In this document: positions 40,077-41,048 of the stretch, one piece after another | How the letters are laid out: the number at the start of each line of letters is the position of its first letter | Numbering within the stretch: the first letter of the stretch is position 1 | NCBI GenBank assembly: GCA_019192545.1 | Contig: JAHCMI010000081.1 | Span: forward strand, 1-41,048 | Source of the DNA: Rivularia sp. MS3 | GTDB taxonomy: Bacteria; Cyanobacteriota; Cyanobacteriia; Cyanobacteriales; Nostocaceae | Length of the DNA: 41,048 nt | Reading direction: 5' to 3' | Made by a program: the position numbers and the translations under genes | Notes under the pieces: model-generated | What the model was told of the DNA's origin: nothing | The model's database searches: none | The model's input: the letters and a program-made list of their open reading frames with translations, nothing else

Positions 40077-40950
40077 TCTAAATAGATTATCAGTCTATTT
40101 TATATAAAACGGTTTTGTTGCAGTACAATACCAACCCTAAAACCTTACCCAATCTATTACACCCTTTGCAAAAATATCGGAGAGGGGAAAAAGTCAGGTT
40201 TTTTAGGTGTGTATTCAACTAAAAAATCATTGGACATCCCTCTCCCTTGGTAAGGCTACCGTGTACACAGAAGTCTTCTAAGTTTGTTTCACACGTTTAG
40301 ATCCCCCCACTACCCCCCCTTTAAAAGGGGGGAATCGGAATTAAAGTCCCCCTTTTAAAGGGGGATTTAGGGGGATCTGACAAGATGTGTGTACACCGTA
40401 CGTAGCTTACCAAGGAGAGGGGAAGGGGTGAGGTTTTTCGTGTTTATATTCAACTAAAAAATCATTATATATAATAAATTTTAAATAAAAAAACCGATTG
40501 ATTTTCTATTATATAAACGGGAATAATTTTCACTGATTTCTGTATAGATATAGGATAATCCTGTGTTGTATTTTTGCTAAAACTATTTTCTAAATTTGAC
40601 TATGGACTTATCATAATTTTTCACAACTGACGCGATAATAATTTATGAAAATTAAACATATTGCAGTGTAGCTTATCTGGTTCTAAGGTAGGTAAATTAA
40701 ATATCAAACCTTACCTTCAGTTACTATCCTTACTAAAGAAAGGGAGGCAGGAAGCAGGGTGATATCTTAGTTTATATTTGATTTCGCTTACCAATTTAAA
40801 CACGATTATAGCTATGGTATTTATGTTTATTTTTTAATGTATATATTTGTATATCTCTAAGGATTTGCTAGAGACATAGTGTAGTTGATTTTGGCAGCAT
40901 AAATTTTAGCAAAATCCTCTAGTAAACAATGTAAATCCAGAAGACTTATC
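40077..40950. other. Long intergenic region with nested repeats
   Basis: No gene is seen. A short AT-rich stem-loop (AAATAGA/TCTATTT) at 40080-40100 may end the plus-strand operon. Nested palindromes lie at 40180-40470. An imperfect hairpin (AAGGTAGGT/ACCTTACCTT) lies at 40685-40717. The remainder is AT-rich without recognisable features. Confidence 0.6.
40180..40467. repeat. Nested palindromic elements with flanking direct repeat
   Basis: Three layers can be read. A direct repeat of about 52 bp (GAGAGGGGAA...ATTCAACTAAAAAATCATT) lies at 40180-40231 and 40415-40466. Inside it a palindrome (CCCTCTCCCTTGGTAAGG... / GTAGCTTACCAAGGAGAGG) is split. In its loop sits a MITE-like segment at about 40259-40401 with ends CCGTGTACACAGAAG and TGTGTGTACACCG. 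Within this, two C/G-rich palindromes (CCCCCCCTTTAAAAGGGGGG and CCCCCTTTTAAAGGGGG) lie around 40314-40364. Confidence 0.75.
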
Positions 40951-41048
40951 ATGAAGCGTCGTCATTTTTTACAATTTACAGGTTCTACTTTAGCGGCTCT
41001 TCAGTACTTAGTATGCTAAACTAACTGCTAAAATTCCAATGGAGTAAA
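40951..41048 (+). pseudogene. Start of a twin-arginine-signal gene, probably truncated or frameshifted
   Basis: ATG 40951 (AGAAG about 6 bases upstream) opens MKRRHFLQFTGSTLAAL, a typical twin-arginine signal start. It then runs QYLVC into TAA at 41017-41019. In another frame 41012-41047 reads YAKLTAKIPME and stop. The product is only 22 residues in the first frame. Such starts are frequent on exported caspase-like and other enzymes of cyanobacteria, but too little is visible to assign one. A frameshift or deletion after the signal is the simplest explanation. The window ends here, so the rest cannot be judged. Confidence 0.45.

Overview
The window is chromosomal DNA from a cyanobacterium, most likely a filamentous one. 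The evidence is the number of HIP1-type GCGATCGC sites (for example near 3858, 4112, 7761, 9884, 11212, 30892, 32603 and 33652), the cyanobacterial families DUF928, DUF1822, CHASE2 fusions, AAA-like (PF14516-type) ATPases and TPR-CHAT proteins, and AT-rich intergenic DNA full of short tandem repeats and palindromes. No rRNA, tRNA, CRISPR array, transposase or integrase was seen.

Layout. (1) 1-1447, minus strand: the 5' part of an RTX-type calcium-binding repeat protein that runs off the left edge, with a HlyC-like lysine acyltransferase gene just upstream of it. (2) 1448-9098: a 55-residue small protein, a secreted TPR-CHAT (caspase-like) protein, a second small protein that is a paralogue of the first, and a two-partner-secretion (filamentous haemagglutinin-type) exoprotein. 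(3) 9423-26342: a small unknown gene, a clear intrinsic terminator, and one enormous minus-strand gene encoding a 5,555-residue surface or exported protein built from LamG, Calx-beta-like, FG-GAP and DUF4114-like modules. (4) 26757-27518: a conserved-looking protein of unknown function. (5) 27906-40076: a signalling island. It holds a DUF928 exported protein and an HTH/AAA-like ATPase, a hidden 57-residue protein, a divergent AAA-CHASE2 membrane protein, then a run of a sigma-70-like regulator, a DUF1822 protein, a CHAT-CHASE2 membrane protease-like sensor and a second DUF928-like exported protein. (6) 40077-41048: nested palindromic repeats and the start of a twin-arginine signal that soon hits a stop codon, probably a broken gene.

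How it may work together. The window is dominated by surface and secreted macromolecules (RTX protein, TPS exoprotein, giant LamG/Calx-beta protein) beside caspase-like and CHASE2 sensor proteins. The CHASE2/CHAT/AAA/DUF928/DUF1822/sigma-like genes look like one multi-component envelope-sensing and proteolytic or NTP-dependent signalling system, split in two by the AAA-CHASE2 gene on the opposite strand. None of these activities is demonstrated here.

The most unexpected signal is a 10-bp-period direct repeat (unit TCAACTTTTA, core GATATCAACTTTTA). It occurs five times, in front of five short genes (the acyltransferase, both paralogous small proteins, the 253-residue unknown and the hidden 57-residue protein), and always in the same orientation relative to the gene. 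This suggests a local regulon. The second is the architecture of the giant protein: three LamG clusters, an FG-GAP propeller and about ten copies of an unnamed module all seem to be inserted inside loops of Calx-beta-like domains rather than placed between them.
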